Source: JBEVOS01 sp044226655
Lineage (GTDB): Bacteria > Pseudomonadota > Alphaproteobacteria > Caulobacterales > Aquidulcibacteraceae
DNA length: 64,000 nt
Assembly: GCA_044226655.1 (NCBI GenBank)
Contig: JBGAGO010000001.1
Coordinates: forward strand, 868,001 to 932,000
Direction: 5' to 3'
The translations under genes and the position numbers were made by a program. Below, piece by piece: positions 25,991 through 34,414 of the stretch; position 1 is the stretch's first letter, and every line of letters starts with the position of its first letter. The notes under the pieces are model-generated. The model had not been told where the DNA came from. It did not search any database and was given only the letters and a program-made list of their open reading frames with translations.

Positions 25991-28111
25991 GTGGGCGATG
26001 AAGTGTCTTGGTTTCGAGCGCTTGTGCGCCAAACGGCCCAGGACAATGCGATAAATGTTCTATCGTGCCTTAAGGGGCTCTCGGAGAACTCGCTAGTCGC
26101 GGTGGATTCCGACATTGAGAAGGCGCTCGCGGACGCCCAGGACGAGGGGGCGGCGAAACTCCACCACATTGTACCGCAACAATATGTACACCTCGCCCTG
26201 TCACGAGACCTGGAAATCGACCGCATTGTCGTTCTGGATTCTCTTGACGAGGAGGCGGCTTGCGCGCGCATCAGGACAAACCTGCGGGAGTCGAGGTTTC
26301 CGGCGGCAATTCTGGCGTCTACTAAGATTTTCGGATTTTGCGCCGATATTCTTCCCGCCATCGCTGCTCAGCGACCGGTTGAGGATGTTCAGATCGCGCC
26401 TGACGTATCGCAATCTTTTCCACGAGTATACGCGATTGCGAGTACCCCTCGATCAGGGTCCACTTTGCTCGCTGAATATTTAAGTTCCGCGGGTCTAGGC
26501 CGACCGGTTGAACACCTACGTCCTTGGCTGATCGAATTCTTTCGCAACAGACCTCCGGGCTTGTTCGACTCAATTCGGTTTTTCCAGCGCCTTGTTGCGT
26601 TCGGCACATCCAATTCGATGTTTGGCACGAAGCTCATATCTTCGTTCCTCCCCACCTTCTGGGAGGCGTTGGCGCCTTCGGAGCGTTCGTACTTGCGCCA
26701 AGTGTCAGCGGGTGCGGACGTGATATACCTCGGTCGGCGCAACAAGCTTGATCAAGCAATCTCTCATCTGCGCGCGACACGTTCGGGAATTTGGCACTCC
26801 ACCGACGCCAGAAGGCTGACCGAAACGCCGCTGGAGCCTCGCGACTTCGAGTTCAGTGAACTAGATGGCATGCTTGACTATATGAAGGGGCAGGAGATCT
26901 TCCTCGCACGCCAGCTCGCCAGACAGGCGCTGGCCCACAATCGGAGGATTCACGTTCTCGACTACGATGAGCTCCTGAGAGACCCGAAAGGGCAATTGGA
27001 TTCAATTTCGCGCGCTTTGAGCCTCGATATCGCATCGGGAGCCGCCGCTAAGCTTCATAAGCTTGCCGATGAGAAAAGCGCCGAGATTGTACAACGCTAT
27101 CTTGCGGACGCCCAAGAAGCCGGACGCCTTGCGTCGGTAGAGGTCAACGTGGCCGAGCTCTATAACAACGAGCTGAAGAGCCTTCAGTCTGAACATGAAG
27201 TCCAATTAAAATTAGCGCTCGACATCCGAGCCGGGCATGCAAAGTCGCGCGCCGGCCCGTATCAGGATCGTCACTATTACCTGATTGACTACGATTGCTT
27301 TGAATTGCCGGGGTTGAGCGGCATGTGGCGCGGGCCGCGCCCCAGCTCGCTTCGCCCGGGCGAATACGTGCTCTTCTTGGGCGCCGCGCAGACGTTCGGC
27401 GCATTTGTCGCTGATCCGTTTTCAGCGCGGGTCGGTCGCGCGTTGGGCGTGGGCGTGCTCAATCTCGGCGCCGGCGGCGTCAGCCCGCTCTTCTATTCTT
27501 CCAACGAGGCGATCATGAACATCGTGCGCGACGCTGGTGTTGTTGTCGTGCAGGCAATGGCTGCCCGCATGGTGCCAAATTCCGCGATGAACGCGATTGA
27601 CAACATGAATCTCGTCTACATGCGAGATGATCCTAACAAGACGATTATGGATTCGGGCGTCGCCTGGGAGAAACTGCGGCTTGGTCATGGCGCCGAAGCA
27701 CTTGAAGGACTCGTGAAGGAATCGCGACAAACCTGGGCGCAGAGTATGATCGAAATCGCAACGCGAGCCAACGGTCGCTCCGTCTTATTGTGGATGTCGG
27801 AACGCCCGCCAGCATACACTCTCAACAATAACAGTTTATTCGGAATCTTCGAACGCTTTCCGCAACTTATCGACGAAGAATGCTTGGGTGAAATTAAGCG
27901 CGCATACTCTCACTATGTTGAGGTTGTCGTCCCAAACCGAGAGCCAGCTCCCACAATTAGCTTCTTCTCGAACACTGTGTTGCCCGTGATATTCGGAGGC
28001 AGCAGGTACGAAGAACAGCAATTGCAAACCAGCGATTCCTACTACCCGACCGAGAAGATGCATGAGAGCGTCGCAGAAAAGCTGATCCCGCTGCTTCGCA
28101 CTGTACTCTAG
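25991..28111 (+). CDS. Stf0-type sulfotransferase fused to DUF6473 domain
   Basis: About 706 residues in three parts. Residues 1-140 are an unrecognised helical region. Residues 145-400 are a PAPS-dependent sulfotransferase of the Stf0 kind: the 5'-phosphosulfate loop STPRSGSTLLAEYL (about 152-165) and the 3'-phosphate motif YLGRRNKLDQAISH (about 246-259). Residues 428-706 match DUF6473, with WRGPRP, VLFLGAAQTFGAFVADPF, LNLGAGGVSPLFY and VVVQAMAARMVPNSAMN. I prefer the GTG at 25991, preceded by AGGAG at 6-base spacing. Codon use is visibly more A/T-rich than the neighbours, so it was probably acquired. It likely sulfates a surface glycan or lipid. Confidence 0.85.
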   Translation: MGDEVSWFRALVRQTAQDNAINVLSCLKGLSENSLVAVDSDIEKALADAQDEGAAKLHHIVPQQYVHLALSRDLEIDRIVVLDSLDEEAACARIRTNLRESRFPAAILASTKIFGFCADILPAIAAQRPVEDVQIAPDVSQSFPRVYAIASTPRSGSTLLAEYLSSAGLGRPVEHLRPWLIEFFRNRPPGLFDSIRFFQRLVAFGTSNSMFGTKLISSFLPTFWEALAPSERSYLRQVSAGADVIYLGRRNKLDQAISHLRATRSGIWHSTDARRLTETPLEPRDFEFSELDGMLDYMKGQEIFLARQLARQALAHNRRIHVLDYDELLRDPKGQLDSISRALSLDIASGAAAKLHKLADEKSAEIVQRYLADAQEAGRLASVEVNVAELYNNELKSLQSEHEVQLKLALDIRAGHAKSRAGPYQDRHYYLIDYDCFELPGLSGMWRGPRPSSLRPGEYVLFLGAAQTFGAFVADPFSARVGRALGVGVLNLGAGGVSPLFYSSNEAIMNIVRDAGVVVVQAMAARMVPNSAMNAIDNMNLVYMRDDPNKTIMDSGVAWEKLRLGHGAEALEGLVKESRQTWAQSMIEIATRANGRSVLLWMSERPPAYTLNNNSLFGIFERFPQLIDEECLGEIKRAYSHYVEVVVPNREPAPTISFFSNTVLPVIFGGSRYEEQQLQTSDSYYPTEKMHESVAEKLIPLLRTVL

Positions 28112-28158
28112 GTCGTGGACTCATAGGCGCATCGGCGTGATTAGATTCCGGTCGGTCC

Positions 28159-29529
28159 TTAAAGCGAGCTGATCATCGCCTGGCGACCGTCGCGACACGC
28201 CGATTGCAGGCGCTCGGCAAAGGCGAAGTCGTAAGCAAACGGACCTTCCGCCGACAGTCGATCGAGGGCTTCGCGATAGCCGATGGATAATTGTTCGAGA
28301 ACATCGGCGTATTCGATGAGGGACGATGGAAGGCGCTCGCTCTGAAATTTGTCGCTCTTGGGCTGCAGCTTTGAGAGCACAATGGGCCCGTCCAGCTCTA
28401 GCCAACGCTGCAATCGGCCCTGGGCGGCGCGCGTCCACATCGTGTAGGGCGCCAACACGGAACGCGGCAGCGTGCGCCAGAGCTGCAAGGTCACCTCCGT
28501 CGAGGCGATGATGTAGTCGATGAGCTCCGCGCCGCCGCGGCCGAATCTGTTCGCCAGCGAGGCTGCGGTCGCCGCGGGATCACGCAGGCAAAGCACATAT
28601 CGCGCATAAGGCGCGCGCGCCGCGTGCCACGCGGCCGTCAAATCCAGCAAGCGGCCGCCAGGATGCTTCTCGTAGGAGAGCGCGACCTTCTCGCCGACAA
28701 ATTGGTAGTCGCGCGCGGCTTCCTGCCAAAATCTGCCTTGCTTCATCGCGAGGTCGAGCGCCAGCGGAATGCTATAGCCTTTGGCGTGGACCGGATTGTC
28801 CTGATCGAGCGATTTGGCGTTGTAATGAGCGATCGGCGTGTCGCCGCCATAGGCGGCGTAGTGATTGGGATAGGTTTGCAGAATGCCGTAGTCGAGTTCG
28901 CTGAACAGGCAGACGTTCGGAAACGAATTCAGATGATCGATGGTCATCGACGTGCCGCTGCCGGCAGGCCCGATGATAAACAGGCCTTTGTCGCGCAGCG
29001 CTTCGGATTCGAGCCCCTCGGCGCTTTCGTTAAGGGCATGGGCGTGTTCGGCGAACGCGCGCAGGACGCCGCGCGCGATGAATGCCTTGGGATCGAGCTG
29101 GGCCTTCTCCAACGCGCCGAGCAGAAACTGAAGCACTGGCGCAGCTTCGCCGCCGCGTCCGAGGCAGGCGATCAGGCGCAGGGCGAATTCGTCATGATCC
29201 TTTAGATCGATCGCGAAGCAGGCCGCGTGATAGTCGACCCAGGAACTCTCGTTCCCGAGCGCCCGCGCCTTGTTCAGCAGCTCCAGAGCGCGCACGTGAT
29301 CTTTGCCGCCATACCCGCAGGAAACGCCCGCGAGGTAGAGAAACTCGGCGTCGTTCAGGAGCGGCGGCGGCGCCCGCTCGACCAGCGCGTGGCCTTCTAC
29401 GTAAGCCTGCGCGCTCACGAGGTCGCGCAGCTGTGTCTTCCAAGCAAGAATTTCCGATCCCTCCAACAGGTCGGTCGCCGTTGTGACCGCGCGCACGCGG
29501 TCGACGATTGATTTCGATGACGATCCCAT
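28159..29529 (-). CDS. Sulfotransferase-like protein with helical-repeat N-terminus
   Basis: 456-residue protein. The first 170 residues are helical and TPR-like (EFLYLAGVSCGYGGKDHVRA, LELLNKARALGNESSWVDYH). A sulfotransferase-fold domain follows, with the phosphosulfate-binding loop GLFIIGPAGSGTSMTIDHL (loop about 187-195) and a 3'-phosphate-binding motif LCLRDPAATAASLANRF further on. TPR plus sulfotransferase is a known bacterial arrangement. I take the ATG at 29529 rather than a TTG six bases upstream. It converges with the Stf0-DUF6473 gene across 47 bp. A long palindrome sits 38-76 bases upstream of its start. Confidence 0.8.
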   Translation of the reverse strand: MGSSSKSIVDRVRAVTTATDLLEGSEILAWKTQLRDLVSAQAYVEGHALVERAPPPLLNDAEFLYLAGVSCGYGGKDHVRALELLNKARALGNESSWVDYHAACFAIDLKDHDEFALRLIACLGRGGEAAPVLQFLLGALEKAQLDPKAFIARGVLRAFAEHAHALNESAEGLESEALRDKGLFIIGPAGSGTSMTIDHLNSFPNVCLFSELDYGILQTYPNHYAAYGGDTPIAHYNAKSLDQDNPVHAKGYSIPLALDLAMKQGRFWQEAARDYQFVGEKVALSYEKHPGGRLLDLTAAWHAARAPYARYVLCLRDPAATAASLANRFGRGGAELIDYIIASTEVTLQLWRTLPRSVLAPYTMWTRAAQGRLQRWLELDGPIVLSKLQPKSDKFQSERLPSSLIEYADVLEQLSIGYREALDRLSAEGPFAYDFAFAERLQSACRDGRQAMISSL

Positions 29530-29566
29530 CGCCAATTTTATTCGCCCCGCCTGTTACCGCGTCAAC

Positions 29567-29605
29567 GAAAACTCACAGCATTGTTACAATGTTTGTGAGT
29601 TTTTC
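29567..29605. promoter_or_regulatory. Near-perfect 39-bp palindrome upstream of the sulfotransferase
   Basis: Arms GAAAACTCACA (29567-29577) and TGTGAGTTTTTC (29594-29605) enclose a second palindrome, CATTGT-T-ACAATG (29579-29591). The only breaks are one unpaired base on each side and one extra T. It lies in an A/T-rich stretch immediately upstream of the minus-strand sulfotransferase start. It could be an operator for a dimeric regulator or a stable 5' hairpin. Confidence 0.6.
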
Positions 29606-29760
29606 TGGGAGTTGTCGAAAGATGCGACCGCCGCCGCAAATAAATATGTTAGCGCTTTGCCAAGGATGGCGCGGCTTAATTGTTCTTTTATTAGAGCGAC
29701 TGCTGCTAAATGTCGACAAACGCGATCGGAATACTTATGCTCGATTGGCGTATGCCGCAA

Positions 29761-29782
29761 CGCTCAGGCAGCTGCCTGAGCG
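29761..29782. promoter_or_regulatory. Perfect 22-bp palindrome
   Basis: CGCTCAGGCAG is followed at once by its exact reverse complement, with no loop. The absence of a loop argues for a protein-binding site rather than a terminator. It lies in the otherwise gene-poor stretch about 230 bases upstream of the minus-strand sulfotransferase. No regulator in the window can be matched to it. Around it, 29606-29888 has only short unconvincing ORFs. Confidence 0.5.
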
Positions 29783-29888
29783 GAAAGAGCACAGCTCAAA
29801 GCGTCTAACGCACCGCCCGCGCGCAATCCGTCGCGACTATTACACGATTTGACAGGCGGGCAGACGGAAACCTCATGACGCGGGAGCT

Positions 29889-30375
29889 TTAGGCCAAATG
29901 GGGCGCTGGATTGGGCGCTCCGCCCACCGCCGCAGCAGCGCCGCCGCTTTGTAGGCTTTCGGTTAGAAGGTTTCGACCCAGGGGCGGAGTTCGATTTTCT
30001 AGGTCCAGGCGCTGCGCTTCTGCGCCAGCACTCGGACAGATTTGCGCGATCGCGTCCGAGTCGAGCATGCTGTCGCGGCGGTCGTTGGGGGTCGTGGTGA
30101 GTCGCGCTGCGCACGCCGCCATCGATGACGAAATGAGCGACGTGAATACCTTCGGACCCGAGTTCACACGCCGCGCTCTGCGGCAGGCCGGGTAAGCGGT
30201 GGATTCGGCGTCATGCTGCAAAGCGGCGAACGGAACGACGGGCACAAACACGATCACCGGCGCCAGCGTCCAATAGACAAGCGGCCAATACCGCGCGGGC
30301 CGCGCCCCCGGCGGCTTTAGCCCTGCTGGCCCGGAAGGCGCCGAGATCGACAACATTGCTGGCGGCGGCGCTCAT
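29889..30375 (-). pseudogene. Candidate small membrane-protein gene with frameshift
   Basis: Two overlapping minus-strand frames complement each other. From an ATG at 30375 one frame reads MSAAASNVVDLGAFRASRAK, a style of N-terminus common in alphaproteobacterial small proteins. After a run of Gs near 30310 the sense continues in another frame with a membrane helix (YWPLVYWTLAPVIVFVPVV), then about 110 residues that keep GC-rich third positions until a stop at 29889. A single-base indel would join them into one protein of about 160 residues. This is either a broken gene, a sequencing error, or coincidence. Function unknown. Confidence 0.35.
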
Positions 30376-30501
30376 CACGACAGGCTTGCGGGCGAGCTCC
30401 CGCGCGATCCCCCGGAAAGCGATTTGCGCGGAGCGCGCGCGCTCACGCAATGGAACAAAGTTGAGCCCGGTTTTAGTTCTGCTCGTTCGGCGGCCGCGTC
30501 C

Positions 30502-31347
30502 TTAGTCGAAAAACGCGAAGGTGCGGAATTCGATGCTTTCGCGCGGCGGCGTGTTCGGCGGCGTGGTGGGGTCTTCGAAGCCGGTGTGCGGCGCGAAGCG
30601 CGCCACGCGCGCATCCGAATCCCAGCACTTGATCAGGATGGTTTCATCTACCCCGAGATCGGGGATGTAGCGCCAGCGCTGCGCGGGATTGTAGGCCAAG
30701 CCATAGGTCTCGCCGCGGCGATGAGGAAAGATGAGATCGGACGGTAGGAGATCGCTCGGCTCTATGCTGCTCGCATCGCCGAGCGCGAGCGGCCAATCGC
30801 GCGCCGGCCGCGCAATCGGGCGCCACACATTGATGATCGCCGCGCGGCGCTTCAGCAGCGCTTCGGCTTGATCGCCCATGATGTCGCGCACGCGCTGCGG
30901 GCCAGATTCGATTGTCTGATCGACGTGAACGCGCGCGGCGGGCTGGCGCGGTGCATTCGCGCTGCGATCGATCTCGCCCGTGCGGCGGCGCAAGGTGTGA
31001 TCGAATACGACGACGCGCGCGGCGCCGGTGGCGGCCTTCACCAGCTCCGCCGTTTCGGGATGGCCGAGCGCCAAGGTCTGCGCCTCATCCCAGAAATCGC
31101 GCACCGCGGAGCGATGCGGGATGACCGCGAAACCTTCGACGTCCAGCGAAAGCTCATCGGCGATCGGCCGCGCATTGGCGATCGAGACGATATGGCTTTC
31201 GCTCACCGTATTGGTGGCTGCGACGCCTTCCGGCGGTTTGAATGTGTAGGTGTAGAGCTTCTCGGCGCCGCGCGCGGAGAAATTCAAACTGGCGGAGACC
31301 GTCTCCAGCGGACGGGGCCTTGCTTGCGCCTTCAAGGATGCGGACAT
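30502..31347 (-). CDS. CmcJ/AsaB-type hydroxylase/desaturase-like protein
   Basis: 281-residue protein of the CmcJ/NvfI/AsaB family, named in fungi and actinomycetes for oxygenases or methylation-linked steps of secondary metabolism. Family blocks visible are ARVHVDQTIESGPQRVRDI, AAIINVWRPIARPARDWPLA, GETYGLAYNPAQRWRYIP, DETILIKCWDS and APHTGFEDP followed by PPRESIEFRTFAF. The reaction in bacteria is not established. It is 90 bp downstream of an SsuD-like monooxygenase on the same strand, so the two are likely one operon. A GGGGGA site precedes the ATG at 31347. Confidence 0.82.
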   Translation of the reverse strand: MSASLKAQARPRPLETVSASLNFSARGAEKLYTYTFKPPEGVAATNTVSESHIVSIANARPIADELSLDVEGFAVIPHRSAVRDFWDEAQTLALGHPETAELVKAATGAARVVVFDHTLRRRTGEIDRSANAPRQPAARVHVDQTIESGPQRVRDIMGDQAEALLKRRAAIINVWRPIARPARDWPLALGDASSIEPSDLLPSDLIFPHRRGETYGLAYNPAQRWRYIPDLGVDETILIKCWDSDARVARFAPHTGFEDPTTPPNTPPRESIEFRTFAFFD

Positions 31348-31437
31348 GTCATTCCCCCATGGGGTGATGCATGGACGCTAAGCGCATGCGCCCACGAGCG
31401 CGATGGAGAATTCCTCGCGGCGGCCTTAGCGCCGCTC

Positions 31438-32511
31438 TCAGTGCGCGCCGCCGCGTAGCAGCGGCAAGAGCTGATCGCCCTGGCGTGCGATCTCCTGGAG
31501 ATAGGGCGTATCCGACAGCACGAAATGCGTGATGCCGAGCGCCTGGTATTTGCGCAGCGCCTGCGCCACGTCTTCGGGCGAGCCCACCAGCCAGGTTGTC
31601 GCCGCGCCGCCGCCGCCGACTTTGCCGGGCGCCGTGTAGAGATTGTCGTCGAGCACATCGCCGCGCTCTTGGAGCGCGAGCAGGCGTTGTTGGCCGACGG
31701 CGGTCCAGCGCCGCGGGTCGCGCTCGCCGCTGCGCGCGGCCATGTCGGCGACTTTCGCTTCGGCGTCCGCCCAGGCCTGCTCCGTGGTGTCGCGCACCAA
31801 AGTCGTGATGCGCAGGCCGAATTCGAGCGGCGGCAGATCGCGATCGAGCGACCGGCTGAGCTCTTTCAGCCGGGCGATGCGGGCGGCGATGTCCTCGCGC
31901 GGCTCGCCCCAGAACAATTGCACATCGGCTTCGGTGGCGGAGACCTGCTCAGCCGCCGCCGAAGCGCCGCCGAAATAGAGCTTGGGATGGCGCCTTTCGC
32001 CGCGCGCACGAATGCGCGGCGTGACGGTCGAATCCGCGACGCGGAAATAGGTGCCGTCGAAGCTGACATGCTCCTCGGTCCAAAGCCGGCGGACCAGGCG
32101 CATGAATTCGCGCGTGCGCGCATAACGCTGCGCCTGATCGCCTTCGACATCGCCATAGGCGGCGAGATTGTCTTGACCCGACACGATGTTCACGCGCACG
32201 CGCCCGTTTGTGAGGTGGTCGAGCGTGGCTGCGGCGGAGGCGAAATTCGCCGGCCGCCAATAGCCGGGGCGGATCGCGATCAGCGGTTCGAACGTCGTCG
32301 TGCGCGCGGCCAAAGCGGCGGCGACGGTGAACGTATCGGGCCGGCCCCAGCCCGAGCCCAAGAGCGCGCCCTTCCAGCCATGCGCCTCCAGCGCCTTGGC
32401 GTGGCTGGTCAGCGTCTCCAGACTGTTGTGATCGTCGGCGACCGCATCGCCGCGGTGACCGGCGTCGATCTGATTGGGAATGTACCAAAGAAAATCTGGA
32501 TCAACGCTCAT
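31438..32511 (-). CDS. SsuD-like FMNH2-dependent alkanesulfonate monooxygenase (LLM class)
   Basis: 357-residue luciferase-like monooxygenase of the alkanesulfonate type. SsuD enzymes use reduced flavin and oxygen to cleave C-S bonds and release sulfite. Conserved parts are FLWYIPNQIDAGHRG, LEAHGWKGALLGSGWGRPD, LIAIRPGYWRPANFASAAAT, GRVRVNIVSGQDNLAAYGD, PKLYFGGASAAAEQ and the closing WLVGSPEDVAQAL. The ATG at 32511 is chosen over an upstream TTG. A partner flavin reductase is not adjacent. It precedes the AsaB-like gene, and a 23-bp shared element lies 80 bases upstream of its start. Confidence 0.88.
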   Translation of the reverse strand: MSVDPDFLWYIPNQIDAGHRGDAVADDHNSLETLTSHAKALEAHGWKGALLGSGWGRPDTFTVAAALAARTTTFEPLIAIRPGYWRPANFASAAATLDHLTNGRVRVNIVSGQDNLAAYGDVEGDQAQRYARTREFMRLVRRLWTEEHVSFDGTYFRVADSTVTPRIRARGERRHPKLYFGGASAAAEQVSATEADVQLFWGEPREDIAARIARLKELSRSLDRDLPPLEFGLRITTLVRDTTEQAWADAEAKVADMAARSGERDPRRWTAVGQQRLLALQERGDVLDDNLYTAPGKVGGGGAATTWLVGSPEDVAQALRKYQALGITHFVLSDTPYLQEIARQGDQLLPLLRGGAH

Positions 32512-32590
32512 ATTCGCCCGCAATGCAAAGCCGGCGCAAAGAGAGCGCCCGGCCTATGCGCGCGAGTGTAAACGTGAAGCGAGGCGCGAG

Positions 32591-32613
32591 AATTGAGCCG
32601 CTCTAAACAGTCG
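32591..32613 (+). promoter_or_regulatory. Shared 23-bp element, copy 1 (upstream of SsuD-like gene)
   Basis: AATTGAGC-CGCT-CTAAACAGTCG on the plus strand, 80 bases upstream of the minus-strand SsuD-like start and 45 bases before def. It is nearly the same as the element at 40900-40922 and matches one at 44380-44402, all read antiparallel to the organosulfur gene they precede. Probably an operator or extended promoter; the binding factor is unknown. Confidence 0.6.
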
Positions 32614-32657
32614 CTTGACGAAGCGTGCTGCTATACTCGGCGCAAGGAGCAAGGCTG

Positions 32658-33197
32658 ATGATCCGCGACATACTCAAGATGGGCGACCCGCGGCTGTTGC
32701 GCATCGCGCAGTCAATTGCGGACATTCACGATCCCGCCCTGCCTGCGATCATCGCCGATATGTATGAAACCATGCACGCTGCAGGCGGCGTGGGCTTGGC
32801 GGCGCCGCAAATCGGCGTCGATCTGCGGCTGATGATTTTCGGCTTCAACGTCAGCGCGCGCTATCCCGATGAGCCGGCGGTGCCGATCACCACGCTGATC
32901 AATCCGTGGGTCGAGGTGCTCACCACGGAAACGGAGGAAGGCTGGGAAGGCTGCCTCTCCGTGCCCGGCATGCGCGGCATGGTCCCGCGCGCGACGTATA
33001 TCCGCTATGGCGGCGTGCTCGAAAGCGGCGAGGCGCTGGAGCGCGAGGCGCGCGGCTTTCACGCACGCGTTTTCCAGCACGAATTCGATCATTTGAACGG
33101 CGTGCTTTATCCGCAGCGCATCGCGGATATGACCAAGTTCGGCTTCATCGAGGCGCTGTTTCCCGGCAGCCCGCTCGCCGCGCTGGAAGAAGAATGA
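32658..33197 (+). CDS. def: Peptide deformylase
   Basis: 179-residue Fe2+/Zn2+ enzyme that removes the formyl group from nascent proteins. All three motifs are present: GVGLAAPQ (44-51), EGCLS (97-101, metal ligand Cys99) and HEFDH (141-145, with the two metal His and the catalytic Glu142). A GGAGCAAGG site precedes the ATG at 32658. The gene stands alone between sulfonate genes, not in the usual def-fmt operon. Its C-terminal tail (FGFIEALFPGSPLAALEEE) is longer than in the minimal form, so it may be a second, type-different deformylase. Confidence 0.95.
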   Translation: MIRDILKMGDPRLLRIAQSIADIHDPALPAIIADMYETMHAAGGVGLAAPQIGVDLRLMIFGFNVSARYPDEPAVPITTLINPWVEVLTTETEEGWEGCLSVPGMRGMVPRATYIRYGGVLESGEALEREARGFHARVFQHEFDHLNGVLYPQRIADMTKFGFIEALFPGSPLAALEEE

Positions 33198-33258
33198 GCG
33201 GGGCCGCCGCTGCGCCCCCCGCGCAGCGGCTCCCCCGACGTTGATCAATCGACGCTGA

Positions 33259-34236
33259 TCAATCGTCAATCGTGTTGAAGTGCTCGCCCACCAGGGCGCG
33301 CGACACGAAGCCGTTGGCGCCCACGGGAATATCGCCCTCGACGGTCGTGCGGCGCACGATGCGTTCGCCGTCGATCCAGCGCGGATCGACCGGGCCGGCA
33401 TGCGCGACGGCGCGATTGTCCCAAATGAGAAGCGTGTTCGGCCGCCAGCGGATGCGGGCCTGCAGGTCCGCGCGCGCGACCAGTTCGCCGATGAGATAGT
33501 CGAGCAGCACGCCGCTTTCGCGCGCGTTCAGCCCGTCGATCGCGCGGATCCAGGCCGGCGCCAGAAAGAGGATTTTCTTTCCCGTTTCCGGATGCACCCG
33601 CACCAGCGCGTGCACCGCTGCGAACGGGCCGGGCGTGCGCCCGTCGCGCCGCGGCGGCGGCGCGCGGCCATCGGCGGCGTCATCGCGCACATGGATCGCC
33701 TGCAACGTATCGACAAAGCCGCGCAAGGTGGGCGAGAGCCCCTCGTAGAGCGCTTCGAGATTGACGAACAACGTATCGCCGCCAACGTCGGGAATTTCGC
33801 GGCCGCGCAGAATGGTGATCGCGTTCGGATTGGCGACGAAGGTGATGTCGATATGCCAGCCGGCCCGCCCGCGCGGGCGCAGGGCCGGGCGCAGCGGATG
33901 TTCGAGCGAGGTTTCGAGCTGGCCATATTCGCCGCGCCCGCGCGACAGCACGTTTTCGAGGATCGCCGGCTGATCTTCCAGGCCGTTGGTGATCGGGTGC
34001 GCGGGCGTCACCGCGCCGAAATAGCGCGACAGACGGAGTTGCTGCGCGTCGTCGATCGGCTGATCGCGGAACACCAGCACTTTGTGCTTCAGCAAAGCGG
34101 CGCGCAGCGCAGCGATGACGTCCGTCGGCAAATCCTCGCGCAGATCGATGCCGGAAATTTCCGCGCCCAGTAGTGGCGTGACGGGTTCGATGTCGAGGGC
34201 GACATCTGCGCGCTTGATGCTTTGTCCATCCGCCAT
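33259..34236 (-). CDS. TauD/TfdA-family dioxygenase
   Basis: 325-residue Fe(II)/2-oxoglutarate-dependent dioxygenase; members release sulfite from taurine or other sulfonates, or attack sulfate esters and phenoxy acids. The iron ligands H128 and D130 (GWHIDITF) and H279 (NRAVAHAG) are visible, and R295/R296 can bind the 2-oxoglutarate carboxylate. The N-terminal GAEISGIDLREDLP is typical. Substrate is unknown, but the setting points to organosulfur use. A GAGAGGAAG site precedes the ATG at 34236. A short duplication, TGATCAATCG twice, follows the stop. It shares its overall architecture with the dioxygenase at 41.1 kb. Confidence 0.9.
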   Translation of the reverse strand: MADGQSIKRADVALDIEPVTPLLGAEISGIDLREDLPTDVIAALRAALLKHKVLVFRDQPIDDAQQLRLSRYFGAVTPAHPITNGLEDQPAILENVLSRGRGEYGQLETSLEHPLRPALRPRGRAGWHIDITFVANPNAITILRGREIPDVGGDTLFVNLEALYEGLSPTLRGFVDTLQAIHVRDDAADGRAPPPRRDGRTPGPFAAVHALVRVHPETGKKILFLAPAWIRAIDGLNARESGVLLDYLIGELVARADLQARIRWRPNTLLIWDNRAVAHAGPVDPRWIDGERIVRRTTVEGDIPVGANGFVSRALVGEHFNTIDD

Positions 34237-34414
34237 GGCGGCTTCCTCTCTGATTATGCGGACATGAGCCGCGTTGAAACGATGGGAATTCGGTGTGCTT
34301 GCGAAGGCGCGGACGCGAACGTCGCGCTGCTCAAATTGTCTGCGGGAGCGTCAACAGCGCCCAAAGACGGCTTCGGTGAGCGAAGCTGGCGGAGTGAGCG
34401 CGGCGCGCATGGCG

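Noticed and set aside
29508..29852. Small plus-strand ORF in the A/T-rich gap
   Set aside because: No ribosome site, no family, poor codon bias, and it runs across both palindromes.
29536..30501. Integrative element or prophage boundary
   Set aside because: No integrase, tRNA, transposase or flanking direct repeat was found, only a change in base composition and two palindromes.
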